From Bacillota bacterium (lineage in GTDB: Bacteria > Bacillota > Clostridia > Acetivibrionales > DTU013), in assembly GCA_023439545.1 (NCBI GenBank), contig JAEXNT010000022.1:1-64000 (forward strand): a DNA stretch of 64,000 bases, written 5' to 3'. Below the pieces are notes generated by a model, which worked only from the letters and a program-made list of their open reading frames with translations, was not told the origin of the DNA and made no database searches. Positions 51,179-59,180 of the stretch are shown piece after piece. The position numbers and the translations under genes were made by a program. Each line of letters opens with the position of its first letter. The first letter of the stretch is position 1.

Positions 51179-51763
51179 ATGGTCGATAATAATCAGGCCG
51201 TAAACGCCCAGAATACGGAAAAAGCTGCGGCTGGGCAGTCAAGGAATGAACAGTCCAGAAGCGAGCAGCCCAGAAACGAACAACCCAAAAATGAGCAGCC
51301 CAGAAATGAGCAGCCGAGGAACGAGCAGAACCGCAATAGAAATTACCAGAGCTATAACCAGGGACAGAGGCAGCATAATCAAGTCCGCCAGCAGAATCAG
51401 CAGAATCAGCAAAGCTCTGATGCGCAGGCTTCAGCAAATAAGGAATCACAGGGACAGAACCAGTCCCAGAATTCAAGCCATGGACATTTTCAGCCCAGAA
51501 ATAATATTCGCCAGCCCAAGCAGCACGAACAGCACAACAAGGAAAACGGGCAGCAGAGGGGTTATTATCGCGACCGTGAAAAGCCGAGAGAGGCTGAAAG
51601 AGACGCCCAACCAAGGCAGCATTCCGGCGTCCAGCAGGTCAGATATGGCAATAACCAGAGGAGCAGGGCTGAAGAGACTATAGACGATATCAAGCAGGAT
51701 ATCATAAGGCTCGAAAAAGAAATAGATCTTGAAATAAAGGAAATCAGGAGCATGAAGCTTTAG
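51179..51763 (+). CDS. Low-complexity Gln/Asn/Arg-rich protein with C-terminal coiled coil
   Basis: A 194-residue protein of unknown function. About 150 residues are disordered and built of short repeats such as RNEQP and KNEQP, coming from a 15-base DNA repeat (CCCAGAAATGAGCAG variants at 51250-51330), followed by QNQQNQQ and Arg/Gln-rich stretches. The last 30 residues form a charged coiled coil (IDDIKQDIIRLEKEIDLEIK). GGAGG precedes the ATG. It directly precedes coaX. The strongly basic, Gln-rich composition suggests nucleic-acid or condensate-type behaviour, but this is inference. Confidence 0.7.
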   Translation: MVDNNQAVNAQNTEKAAAGQSRNEQSRSEQPRNEQPKNEQPRNEQPRNEQNRNRNYQSYNQGQRQHNQVRQQNQQNQQSSDAQASANKESQGQNQSQNSSHGHFQPRNNIRQPKQHEQHNKENGQQRGYYRDREKPREAERDAQPRQHSGVQQVRYGNNQRSRAEETIDDIKQDIIRLEKEIDLEIKEIRSMKL

Positions 51764-51801
51764 AGGTAAGCTTCCGCTATACTGATACGGAGGATTTTAC
51801 A

Positions 51802-52593
51802 GTGCTTTTGGCAGTGAACGTAGGCAACACCAATATCAGGTTTGGCGTTTATGATGACAGTAAACTCATAGCCCATTGGAAGGTCGGTACAAACAGGGAA
51901 TGGACAGCCGACGAATTCGGCATGTATTTCATCAACTTTTTCAACTATGAAAAGCTTTCAATTGAAGATATAGAGGCGGTCGTAATCGCATCGGTCGTGC
52001 CGCCGGTAATGTTCTCTCTTGAACATGCAATCCAGAGGTATATGAAGAAGGATCCCATACTTATCGGGCCGGGCATCAAAACGGGAATTAACATAAAATA
52101 TGAAAACCCGCGTGAACTGGGAGCGGACAGGATCGTAAACGCCGTCGCAGCCTACGAGATATATGGCGGACCTATCATTGTTGTAGATTTCGGAACGGCT
52201 ACCACCTTCAACGCCATCTCCTCCAAAGGGGAATTTCTTGGAGGCGTGATATGCCCCGGCATCAAAATTGCAGCCGACGCTTTGTACCAGAGAACCGCGA
52301 AGCTGCCAAGGATCGATCTGACAAAGCACGGCGCGGTCATTGCACGCAACACATCAGCAGGCATGCAGTCCGGCGTATTCCACGGATATGTCGGTCAGGT
52401 CAACTATCTTGTGAGTAAGATCAAACAGGAAATGAAGGAAGAAAACATAAAAGTCATAGCGACGGGCGGGCTTGCGAAATTCATCGCGTCCGAAGCCGAG
52501 ACGATAGATGAGGTCAACGGCCGCCTCACGCTTGAAGGACTTCGAATCATATACGAAAAAAACAGGAATGAGATAAGAGGAGAGCAGCTATAG
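51802..52593 (+). CDS. coaX: Type III pantothenate kinase
   Basis: CoaX phosphorylates pantothenate, the first step of coenzyme A synthesis, and is insensitive to CoA. The 263-residue protein has the ASKHA fold motifs: LAVNVGNTNIRFGVYDD at the N-terminus, ENPRELGADRIVNAVAA near residue 97 and VVDFGTATTFNAISSKGEF near 127, and VIATGGLAKFIASEA near 217. GTG start follows CGGAGGA. Its stop overlaps the start region of the decarboxylase gene. Confidence 0.95.
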   Translation: MLLAVNVGNTNIRFGVYDDSKLIAHWKVGTNREWTADEFGMYFINFFNYEKLSIEDIEAVVIASVVPPVMFSLEHAIQRYMKKDPILIGPGIKTGINIKYENPRELGADRIVNAVAAYEIYGGPIIVVDFGTATTFNAISSKGEFLGGVICPGIKIAADALYQRTAKLPRIDLTKHGAVIARNTSAGMQSGVFHGYVGQVNYLVSKIKQEMKEENIKVIATGGLAKFIASEAETIDEVNGRLTLEGLRIIYEKNRNEIRGEQL

Positions 52594-54038
52594 GAAATTG
52601 GAATACGCCTGTCTACAGTGCAATAAGATCCTATACTGAAAAACTGCCGGTTTCTTTCCATATGCCGGGTCACAAGCTGGGGAAGGGTATCCCGGAGATG
52701 TTTCTGCCGGAGATCGAAAAACTGGATCTGACCGAAATACCAGGTCTGGATAATCTCCATGCTCCGGCAGGCGTGTTGCAAGAGGCACAGGAACTGGCTG
52801 CACGGGCCTTCGGCGCCAAAAATAGTTATTTTCTTGTCAATGGAAGTACCGTAGGCCTTCATGCCGCGATTTCGGCCGTATGCAGGCCGGGTGATCACCT
52901 GATTGCCGGACGCGATTCACACAGTGCAGTGATAAACGGCATGCTGCTGAGGGGCGTCTATCCGGCATATATACTGCCTGAATATTCGCCGGAGTTCGGG
53001 ATAAATACCGGCATTACGCCGCAGGCCGTCGAGAAGGCACTTTTCGAAGTACCTGACGCTGCGGGCGTTCTTATCACAAGGCCCAATTATTACGGCGTCT
53101 GCAGCGATATAAAAAAAATTTCGGAAACAGTTCATAAGTATAATAAAATACTCATCGTCGACGAAGCTCACGGAGCGCATCTTTCATTCCATCCAGGGCT
53201 TCCTGCCGGCGCGCTCGAAGCCGGTGCGGACCTTTGCATACAGAGTGCCCACAAAACGCTTCCGGCATTTACTCAGGGAGCCTATCTTCATGTCGGCTCG
53301 GACCGGATTGACAGGGAAAGGCTCGAATACTTCCTTGATATGTTCCAGACCACGAGCCCGTCCTATGTTATTATGGCATATCTTGATATAGCCAGAGAGC
53401 TTATGGAGAAAAACGGCAGAAGTCTGCTGGACGGACTGCTCTCTTCGATAAGGTCTTCAATGGACGAATTTTGCAATAGCGGTATCAGAATCCTGGACCG
53501 TAACGCGTTGCCTGGTTTTGAACCCGATGTGACCAGAATAACCGCAAATACGGCAGGTATCGGCATTACAGGCTATTCCGCTGAAAAGCTGCTCCGGGAT
53601 GGCCATAACATACAGGTGGAGATGTCCGACCTGTTCAATATCGTTTGCATAACCACGGTAGCTGACGATGCCGAAAGCGTACGCAGACTTTTCTCGGCGC
53701 TTTCCAGCCTTGAAAAGGCTCAAGTGCACGGCAAAACAGAGGAATTGATCGAAATGATGTCCATTGCCGCTGAATACCGGGGACTAAAAAGGCCAGCACA
53801 GACGGTGAGACCTTCAATGATACTCGAGGCCGGTGTAGACCGTATACCGCTCGAAGATGCCGCAGGCAGAACGAGCAGGGGTATGATTTCTCCGTATCCT
53901 CCCGGCTTGCCACTGGTCTGCCCCGGAGAGATAATAAGCCGGGATATTGTCGATTATATCACGACGCTCGTCCGTTCCGGCGGTTCTGTTCATGGGGTTG
54001 GAGAGGACGGCACAGTTGCGGTACTGAACAGGAAATAA
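52590..54038 (+). CDS. Orn/Lys/Arg decarboxylase family protein, probable non-canonical start
   Basis: A group III PLP decarboxylase relative (YaaO type). GNWNTPVYSAIRSYTEK and VSFHMPGHKLGKG match the family N-terminus, NGSTVGLHAAI and DEAHGAHLSFHPG lie in the core, and QSAHKTLPAFTQGAYLHVG carries the PLP Lys. The first in-frame ATG (52662) is too late, since conserved residues precede it. Upstream the frame has no ATG, GTG or TTG, but an ATA at 52590 lies seven bases after GAGGAG, giving 482 residues. Either AUA initiates or the sequence has an error. Substrate among Lys, Arg and Orn is not resolved. It overlaps the coaX stop. Confidence 0.85.
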   Translation: MGNWNTPVYSAIRSYTEKLPVSFHMPGHKLGKGIPEMFLPEIEKLDLTEIPGLDNLHAPAGVLQEAQELAARAFGAKNSYFLVNGSTVGLHAAISAVCRPGDHLIAGRDSHSAVINGMLLRGVYPAYILPEYSPEFGINTGITPQAVEKALFEVPDAAGVLITRPNYYGVCSDIKKISETVHKYNKILIVDEAHGAHLSFHPGLPAGALEAGADLCIQSAHKTLPAFTQGAYLHVGSDRIDRERLEYFLDMFQTTSPSYVIMAYLDIARELMEKNGRSLLDGLLSSIRSSMDEFCNSGIRILDRNALPGFEPDVTRITANTAGIGITGYSAEKLLRDGHNIQVEMSDLFNIVCITTVADDAESVRRLFSALSSLEKAQVHGKTEELIEMMSIAAEYRGLKRPAQTVRPSMILEAGVDRIPLEDAAGRTSRGMISPYPPGLPLVCPGEIISRDIVDYITTLVRSGGSVHGVGEDGTVAVLNRK

Positions 54039-54079
54039 ATCATGTGTGGCAAGCATGCCGCCGATAAGGTATAATGTAA

Positions 54080-54202
54080 AGGGACACACCTTCAAATACC
54101 TTAACAAGGTATATCCCTTTTCGACGCTAAAGCTAATTGGGACACACCGTATAAGGTCGATGGACACACATTACAAGGAATGTCCCCTCCTGACGCTAAA
54201 GC
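54080..54202. repeat. Dispersed GGGACACACC repeat element, shorter copy
   Basis: GGGACACACCTTCAAATACC, an ATACC/GGTAT-type hairpin, a GACGCTAAAGCT box at 54123-54134, GGGACACACC at 54139-54148, and TGTCCCC (54181-54187) followed by a second GACGCTAAAGC box (54192-54202). This is the order of the element at 50140-50303 but without the inner duplicated segment. It lies between the decarboxylase and tmk. Confidence 0.88.
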
Positions 54203-54243
54203 AATAAAAATAGCAGGTAGAAGCAGCATATGGGTGGGTAAAT

Positions 54244-54882
54244 ATGAATAGGGGATTGTTTGTCACAGTTGAAGGCACGGACGGAAGCGGAAAGACGACG
54301 CAGATTATGAGAATGCGGGAGCACCTTACGTCGATGGGCTGTGAAGTGCTTCTTACCAGGGAACCGGGCGGGACGCGCATCAGTGAAAATATACGCTCCA
54401 TAATACTGGACCCGGCATATACTGAAATGTCGGATACCGCTGAACTGCTTCTGTATTCGGCGGCACGGGCGCAATTGGTGGAGCAGGTGATACGGCCGGC
54501 GGTAGAGAAAAACGTGACGGTCATCTGCGACAGGTATGTGGATTCCTTTTACGCCTATCAGGGTTTCGGCAGGGGGATCGCGCTGGATAGACTCGAAAGT
54601 ATCACGAATATAGCGGTAAACGGATTGATGCCAGATGTAACCTTCTTTCTCGACCTGGATCCCGAAATAGGCCTGAAAAGGAGAATGGAATCGACGGGAA
54701 GCGACAGGATAGAAAATGAACTGATGGATTTTCACAGGAAGGTTTATCAGGGATATAAGAAATTGGCCGAAAGATTTCCTGACAGAATAAAGACTATTGA
54801 CGCTTCAAGGCAGGAAGAGGAAGTTTGGCGGGATATTCGAAGGCAGTTGGAAATGACACTCGGTTTTATAAAGCTGGTATAG
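54244..54882 (+). CDS. tmk: Thymidylate kinase
   Basis: Tmk phosphorylates dTMP to dTDP. The 212-residue enzyme has the P-loop VEGTDGSGKTTQIM near residue 10, the TREPGGTRISENIR loop near 37, and CDRYVDSFYAYQGFGRGI near 97 with the DRY/Asp and LID region. Length is typical. Its place after a decarboxylase and before yaaQ matches the B. subtilis yaaO-tmk-yaaQ order. No strong ribosome binding site is visible beyond GGGTGGG. Confidence 0.95.
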   Translation: MNRGLFVTVEGTDGSGKTTQIMRMREHLTSMGCEVLLTREPGGTRISENIRSIILDPAYTEMSDTAELLLYSAARAQLVEQVIRPAVEKNVTVICDRYVDSFYAYQGFGRGIALDRLESITNIAVNGLMPDVTFFLDLDPEIGLKRRMESTGSDRIENELMDFHRKVYQGYKKLAERFPDRIKTIDASRQEEEVWRDIRRQLEMTLGFIKLV

Positions 54883-54914
54883 ATAAATCATACTTTCAAA
54901 GGGAGGTTGAGCGT

Positions 54915-55244
54915 ATGAAACTTGTATTTGCGATCGTTCATGATGAAGATGGCGCAAAGGTCATGGAAGAGCTTAACAAAAACGGATTCAGCGTTACCAA
55001 ACTCTGTTCTTCGGGCGGTTTTCTGAAGGCAGGCAATACGACTCTGCTTGTAGGCGTCGAAGAAGCCAGCCTGGACACTGTCATCGATGTCATCAAGAGA
55101 AAGTCGAAGAGCAGGAAACAGGTTATCAACTCAAGCATGACTCCGAACGGCATGGGCGGGATGTTCATCCCATATCCTGTCGAAGTGGTCGTAGGCGGCG
55201 CCACGATTTTCATCCTGGATGTCGAACGTTTCGAGAAGGCTTAG
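54915..55244 (+). CDS. Cyclic-di-AMP receptor DarA/PstA (YaaQ)
   Basis: A 109-residue PII-like trimeric protein that binds cyclic di-AMP. MKLVFAIVHDEDGAKVMEEL opens it, KLCSSGGFLKAGNTTLLVGV near residue 30 carries the nucleotide-contacting loop, and NGMGGMFIPYPVEVVVGGAT near 78 is the conserved end. ATG 54915 is chosen for the GGGAGG site (54901-54906); an out-of-place upstream frame overlaps tmk. The downstream partners of DarA are unknown in general. Gene order tmk-yaaQ-yaaR is conserved in Firmicutes. Confidence 0.93.
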   Translation: MKLVFAIVHDEDGAKVMEELNKNGFSVTKLCSSGGFLKAGNTTLLVGVEEASLDTVIDVIKRKSKSRKQVINSSMTPNGMGGMFIPYPVEVVVGGATIFILDVERFEKA

Positions 55245-55280
55245 CCCTGTAAGCGGCGTTTCGCGTATGGAGGTATACCT

Positions 55281-55733
55281 TTGAAGGTCGTAGATACTTT
55301 GGGTAATCCCGCGGGATTATCCGGCATGCCGGTCAAGGATGATGTTAAGATAAAAGCGGGTAAAAATGCCGATTTCCAAAACCAGCTGGCAAAAGCGGAG
55401 GATCTTGGTTATGAGCAGCGCCTTGAAAAGCTGGTACAGGACATCACTAATCAGGGTGAGACTCTCTCAAAAAGGGTGGACGTCCGGGAACTGAAGATAT
55501 ACAAGAAGCTTATCGCGGAATTCCTTGAAACAGCGCTCGGAAATTCGAGAAAATTTTCGAAGAAAAGCCTTCTGGACAGAAGAGGAAGGCATAAGGTTTA
55601 TGCGATAGTACAGAGCATCAATGACGAACTGGATAGACTTACCCAGGATGTTCTGAACGGGGAAAAGGACAACATAAACCTTCTCAGGCGTTTGGAAGAT
55701 ATCAGGGGACTTATACTCGACCTGTACTGGTAG
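55281..55733 (+). CDS. YaaR family protein (DUF327)
   Basis: A 150-residue protein of the YaaR family, unknown function, conserved between yaaQ and holB. Residues 30-150 are helical with KRVDVRELKIYKKLIAEFLE, SLLDRRGRHKVYAIVQSIND and the final NLLRRLEDIRGLILDLYW. TTG start follows a GGAGG site. No signal peptide or membrane segment. The gene's consistent position suggests a housekeeping role linked to replication or signalling. Confidence 0.9.
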   Translation: MKVVDTLGNPAGLSGMPVKDDVKIKAGKNADFQNQLAKAEDLGYEQRLEKLVQDITNQGETLSKRVDVRELKIYKKLIAEFLETALGNSRKFSKKSLLDRRGRHKVYAIVQSINDELDRLTQDVLNGEKDNINLLRRLEDIRGLILDLYW

Positions 55734-55802
55734 ACAGTACGTTTAGCGCCCTTAAGGCGCGGAGTTCATTTGAAACGTACAAAGATAGGATGGGGACAAT
55801 AA

Positions 55803-56789
55803 ATGGATTTCGGCGGTATCATAGGGCAAAAAGAGGTTGTCGGCAGTCTCGAAAGAGCACTGTCGGAAAACAGAGTCGGACACGCATATATATTTACGGG
55901 ACCGGCCGGCATGGGTAAGAAAACGATATCCCATCTGTTTGCCGGTCTTTTGTTGTGTGATGCTCAAAAGGGCGGAAGGACCTGTGGGAAATGCATCCCG
56001 TGCCAGCTTTTCGAAAATGGCTCGAACCCCGATTTCCACAGGATCAATACCGATGAAGCCAGCATAGGCGTGGATATGATAAGGGGCATCCAAGGAGAAG
56101 TCGCTATTAAGCCGATGTATTCGAAGCGAAAAGTATATATCGTAGAAGATGCGTCAAAAATGACGGAGCAGGCACAGAACTGTCTTCTTAAGACCTTTGA
56201 GGAACCGCCGGAATATGTGGTCATAATACTTCTTACTGCAAATTATGAGGCTCTCCTGGAAACCGTTCGGTCACGGGCGCAGCACCTGCATTTCAAAAAA
56301 TATACGCATGACCAGGTGCGCCAGGCTTTGACCCTGATACTGGGAAAGGAAGACGGGAAGGCCGGACTGGCTATAGATTATGCAGACGGAAATATAGGCC
56401 TTGCTTTGGAGCTCGCGGGTTCGGGGGATTTCTCAAAGCTGCGCGAACGCGTACTCGCGTTGCTGCCAGGCGTCGAAAAGGGAAAAACCTCCGACATGTT
56501 GGAATTTACGGCGTTCTTTGAGGAAAACAGGGACAGCGCAGGTTTACTGCTGGACATAATGCTGCTTTATTACAGGGATCTGCTGATAATGTGTGAGACT
56601 GGAAACGAAAATATGTTGATTAATTCAGATAAAAAGGATATGATATTTAATAATGCCCAAATGCGCACAAGTCGCGGTATCGTAGGCAAAATCGATGCTT
56701 TGGAGGCTGCCCGCAGGGCGTTGAAACAGAATGCCAACATGCAGTTGGTCGTAGATAATTTGTTGATTAGTCTTCGGGAGGATTTTTAA
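55803..56789 (+). CDS. holB: DNA polymerase III subunit delta'
   Basis: Clamp-loader subunit of the replicative polymerase. The 328-residue protein starts FGGIIGQKEVVGSLERALSE, has a P-loop-like GPAGMGKKTISHLF near residue 36, the zinc site CDAQKGGRTCGKCIPC near 58, and the SRC region ETVRSRAQHLHFKK near 156. The DEAD-box position is VEDASKMTEQAQNCLLKTFE. C-terminal half is helical. Ribosome binding site GGATGGGG precedes the ATG, and the stop overlaps yaaT by one base. Confidence 0.93.
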   Translation: MDFGGIIGQKEVVGSLERALSENRVGHAYIFTGPAGMGKKTISHLFAGLLLCDAQKGGRTCGKCIPCQLFENGSNPDFHRINTDEASIGVDMIRGIQGEVAIKPMYSKRKVYIVEDASKMTEQAQNCLLKTFEEPPEYVVIILLTANYEALLETVRSRAQHLHFKKYTHDQVRQALTLILGKEDGKAGLAIDYADGNIGLALELAGSGDFSKLRERVLALLPGVEKGKTSDMLEFTAFFEENRDSAGLLLDIMLLYYRDLLIMCETGNENMLINSDKKDMIFNNAQMRTSRGIVGKIDALEAARRALKQNANMQLVVDNLLISLREDF

Positions 56790-57658
56790 TGGTAAAGGTG
56801 GTTGGAGTCAGATTTAAGAAGGCCGGAAAGGTATATTACTTCGACCCTGATCAGTTCGAAATAGACGCCGGAGCCAATGTGATAGTTGAAACGGCGAGGG
56901 GAATAGAATTCGGGGAGGCTGTCATTCCGACCCGCGAGATTACCGATGACGAGGTCGTCGCTCCGCTGAAAAAAGTCATGCGTGTCGCGACGGAAGATGA
57001 TGTAAAGCATGCGTCAGATAACAGCCGTAAGGAGAAGGAGGCTTTTGCGACCTGTCTCCAGAAAATCAGGGATCACAACCTTGAAATGAAATTGATCGAT
57101 GTAGAATATACATTTGATAATAATAAAATATTGTTTTACTTTACAGCCGACGGCAGGGTAGATTTCAGAGAATTGGTCAAGGACCTGGCGGCGGTGTTCA
57201 AGACACGTATAGAATTGCGCCAGATAGGCGTCAGGGATGAATCGAAGATGATGGGCGGCATAGGGGTGTGCGGAAGAGTGCTCTGCTGCAGCTCGTACCT
57301 TGGGGAATTCCAGCCGGTATCGATAAAAATGGCGAAGGAACAGGGGCTGTCCCTCAATCCTACCAAGATATCGGGAACGTGCGGAAGACTTATGTGCTGC
57401 CTCAAATACGAGCAGGACGCCTATGAGTCGATAATAAAGAGAGCTCCAAAGACCGGAGCGATCGTTGATACTCCCGAAGGCCAGGGTGTGGTCGTAGAGA
57501 CCTACCTGATCAGGGAGATCGTCAAGGTCAAGCTTGACAAGGGCAACGAGACTGATCTGAAATCCTACAAATTCAATGAAATCAAGCTCATAAAAGATGT
57601 GACCGTCCGCGAGGAGAGCGATGCGGATATAGAGGCGTTGAAAGCGCTGGAGGACTAA
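56789..57658 (+). CDS. ricT: PSP1 family protein RicT (YaaT)
   Basis: RicT is part of the Y-complex (with RicA and RicF) that guides RNase Y and affects sporulation and competence. The 289-residue protein has the PSP1 C-terminal domain at about residues 60-145 and the cluster-binding cysteines in GVCGRVLCCSSYLGEF near 157 and GTCGRLMCCLKYEQD near 197. The end is Asp/Glu-rich. CGGGAGG precedes the ATG inside holB. It is followed by a weak GACGC/GCGTC hairpin (57661-57680). Confidence 0.93.
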   Translation: MVKVVGVRFKKAGKVYYFDPDQFEIDAGANVIVETARGIEFGEAVIPTREITDDEVVAPLKKVMRVATEDDVKHASDNSRKEKEAFATCLQKIRDHNLEMKLIDVEYTFDNNKILFYFTADGRVDFRELVKDLAAVFKTRIELRQIGVRDESKMMGGIGVCGRVLCCSSYLGEFQPVSIKMAKEQGLSLNPTKISGTCGRLMCCLKYEQDAYESIIKRAPKTGAIVDTPEGQGVVVETYLIREIVKVKLDKGNETDLKSYKFNEIKLIKDVTVREESDADIEALKALED

Positions 57659-57795
57659 AAGACGCAGTAATCGAGGCGTCGGGAATAGTTTTGGGGTTTT
57701 TCTTAAAAAGTATTTTCATAACAATACTTTGGTGGTAAAATAGTAAAGGCTTGCTTTAACATTAAGTAAACAAAAAGGCTGAGGAGGTGTTCCTG

Positions 57796-57966
57796 ATGGC
57801 ATATATAATTAGTGATGAATGTATCAGCTGCGGCTCATGTGAATCTGAGTGCCCGGTATCATGCATTTCGGCAGGTGACGGTAAATATGTTATAGATGCT
57901 GACGCATGTATTGAATGTGGATCGTGTGCAAACGTATGTCCCGTTGATGCTCCGAAACCGGAGTAA
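57796..57966 (+). CDS. 2[4Fe-4S] ferredoxin
   Basis: A 56-residue electron carrier. It has two cluster motifs, CISCGSCESECPVSC and CIECGSCANVCPVDA, with the standard C-x2-C-x2-C-x3-C spacing, and starts MAYIISDE. Ribosome binding site GAGGAGG precedes the ATG at 57796. The size and sequence are typical clostridial ferredoxin, serving hydrogenase, pyruvate:ferredoxin oxidoreductase and radical SAM enzymes. It sits where yabA is in B. subtilis. An inverted repeat AAGTATT/AATACTT (57708-57729) lies 65 bases upstream and may regulate it. Confidence 0.95.
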   Translation: MAYIISDECISCGSCESECPVSCISAGDGKYVIDADACIECGSCANVCPVDAPKPE

Positions 57967-58110
57967 TATCCAGGCAGAAATTAAGGGGTCAGGCATCGGC
58001 TTTGAGCTGAGGCATGGCTCCTTATTTAGTTTGTGGAACATTTTCTGATGACCCGGCAGCTTGATAATAAGGAATGGCGCCTGCGCAATAAGTTCGAGAG
58101 GGGCTTTTGA

Positions 58111-58857
58111 TTGGACATTGTTATCCGTGAAGATGAAAGGCTGGATGATCTGCAATATAAAGGGCTGAAGCTCATACAGAAGAAAGATGGCTTCTGCTTC
58201 GGCGTGGATGCCGTATTGCTTTCGCATTTTGCGCAGGTAACTGCAGGAAGCAGGGTTATCGACCTGGGCACGGGTACCGGTATAATCGCGGTGCTGCTGG
58301 CAGCCAGGAAAAAGCCGCGTGAAGTTATCGGACTCGAAATACAGGCAGAAGTTGCTGAAATGGCAAGGCGGAGCATAGAAATGAACGGCCTTCGCGACAG
58401 GGTCGATATAGTCCATGGAGATATCAAGGAGGCAGTCAAGCTTTTCGGGGCTTCGAGCTTCGATGCGGTCGTATCGAACCCGCCCTATATGGGTAAAGGC
58501 GGCGGCTTGCTGAACCCTGCCGATACAAAGGCCATATCGAGGCATGAACTGCTTTGCACGCTCGAGGACGTAGTCTCGACTGCCGCGAAGCTCCTGAGGC
58601 CAGGCGGTAAATTCTCGATGGTTCACAGGCCTCAAAGGCTGGCAGATATTATCTTCAGCATGCGTTCAAACGGAATAGAGCCTAAACAGCTCAGAATGGT
58701 CCATCCCTCGCCGGGTAAAAAGCCGAACCTGCTGCTCATAAGCGGTACCCGGGACGGCAATCCCGAACTCAGGGTGCTTGAACCTTTGTGTATATATGAT
58801 GATAACGGTCATTATTCGAAGGAAATCGACGAAATATATAACAGGGATAAAGGGTAA
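58111..58857 (+). CDS. tRNA1(Val) (adenine37-N6)-methyltransferase, YabB/TrmN6 type
   Basis: A 248-residue SAM-dependent methyltransferase. VIDLGTGTGIIAVLLA near residue 50 is the SAM loop and AVVSNPPYMGKGGG near 120 carries the NPPY motif of N6-adenine methylases. LLHPG-like and PGKKPNLLLISGTRDG complete the fold. TTG start follows GAGAGGGG. In B. subtilis the homologue yabB lies in the same block, before yazA and rsmI, so the assignment to tRNA modification is good. The yazA homologue is not present here. Confidence 0.85.
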   Translation: MDIVIREDERLDDLQYKGLKLIQKKDGFCFGVDAVLLSHFAQVTAGSRVIDLGTGTGIIAVLLAARKKPREVIGLEIQAEVAEMARRSIEMNGLRDRVDIVHGDIKEAVKLFGASSFDAVVSNPPYMGKGGGLLNPADTKAISRHELLCTLEDVVSTAAKLLRPGGKFSMVHRPQRLADIIFSMRSNGIEPKQLRMVHPSPGKKPNLLLISGTRDGNPELRVLEPLCIYDDNGHYSKEIDEIYNRDKG

Positions 58858-58895
58858 GATGTAGGAAGGTTACAGAAAATAAGCCGGTCTGTTGC

Positions 58896-59079
58896 GCCGG
58901 TCGGTTTTTAAGAACGTATGCTTAGAGCCGATAAAGCGTGTTAATCAAGCAAGTGCAGGGCAAAATCGCGTCCTGTTCGAGTGGACGGGGTCCAAAGGCG
59001 TGACACGTTTGATTTTGCGGACAGGGCTTGATTTACAGGCTCTTTGGCTTGGAGCATGTTCTTAATAAAACCGACCGGC
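58896..59079. repeat. Large imperfect inverted repeat, possible structured RNA or MITE
   Basis: GCCGGTCGGTTTTTAAGAAC (58896-58915) is complementary to GTTCTTAATAAAACCGACCGGC (59058-59079), and inner segments such as TGTTAATCAAGC with GCTTGATTTACA, and GCAAAATC with GATTTTGC, continue the pairing toward a loop near 58990. Outside it, CTCAAC (59080-59085) and GTTGAG (59098-59103) form another hairpin and AAAACCCGCCGGTTCAA (59116-59132) resembles the right end, suggesting a duplicated or nested element. It fills the trmN6-rsmI gap. No other copy was noticed in the window. Confidence 0.75.
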
Positions 59080-59180
59080 TCAACGATCCGTGGTTGGGTT
59101 GAGTAGGTTATTCATAAAACCCGCCGGTTCAATAAGCTGTGTAAATTGAAATATAGAAAATTGATTTGAAAGGCGAAATA

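Noticed and set aside
51246..51683. 145-codon alternative frame inside the Gln-rich gene
   Set aside because: The repeat composition keeps several frames open; the +1 frame with a ribosome binding site at 51179 and a proper C-terminal coiled coil is the real one.
57968..58060. Hairpin-like GGGGTCAGGCATCGG/GAGGCATGGCTCC region after ferredoxin
   Set aside because: Pairing is interrupted and no clear T run follows, so it was not listed as a terminator.
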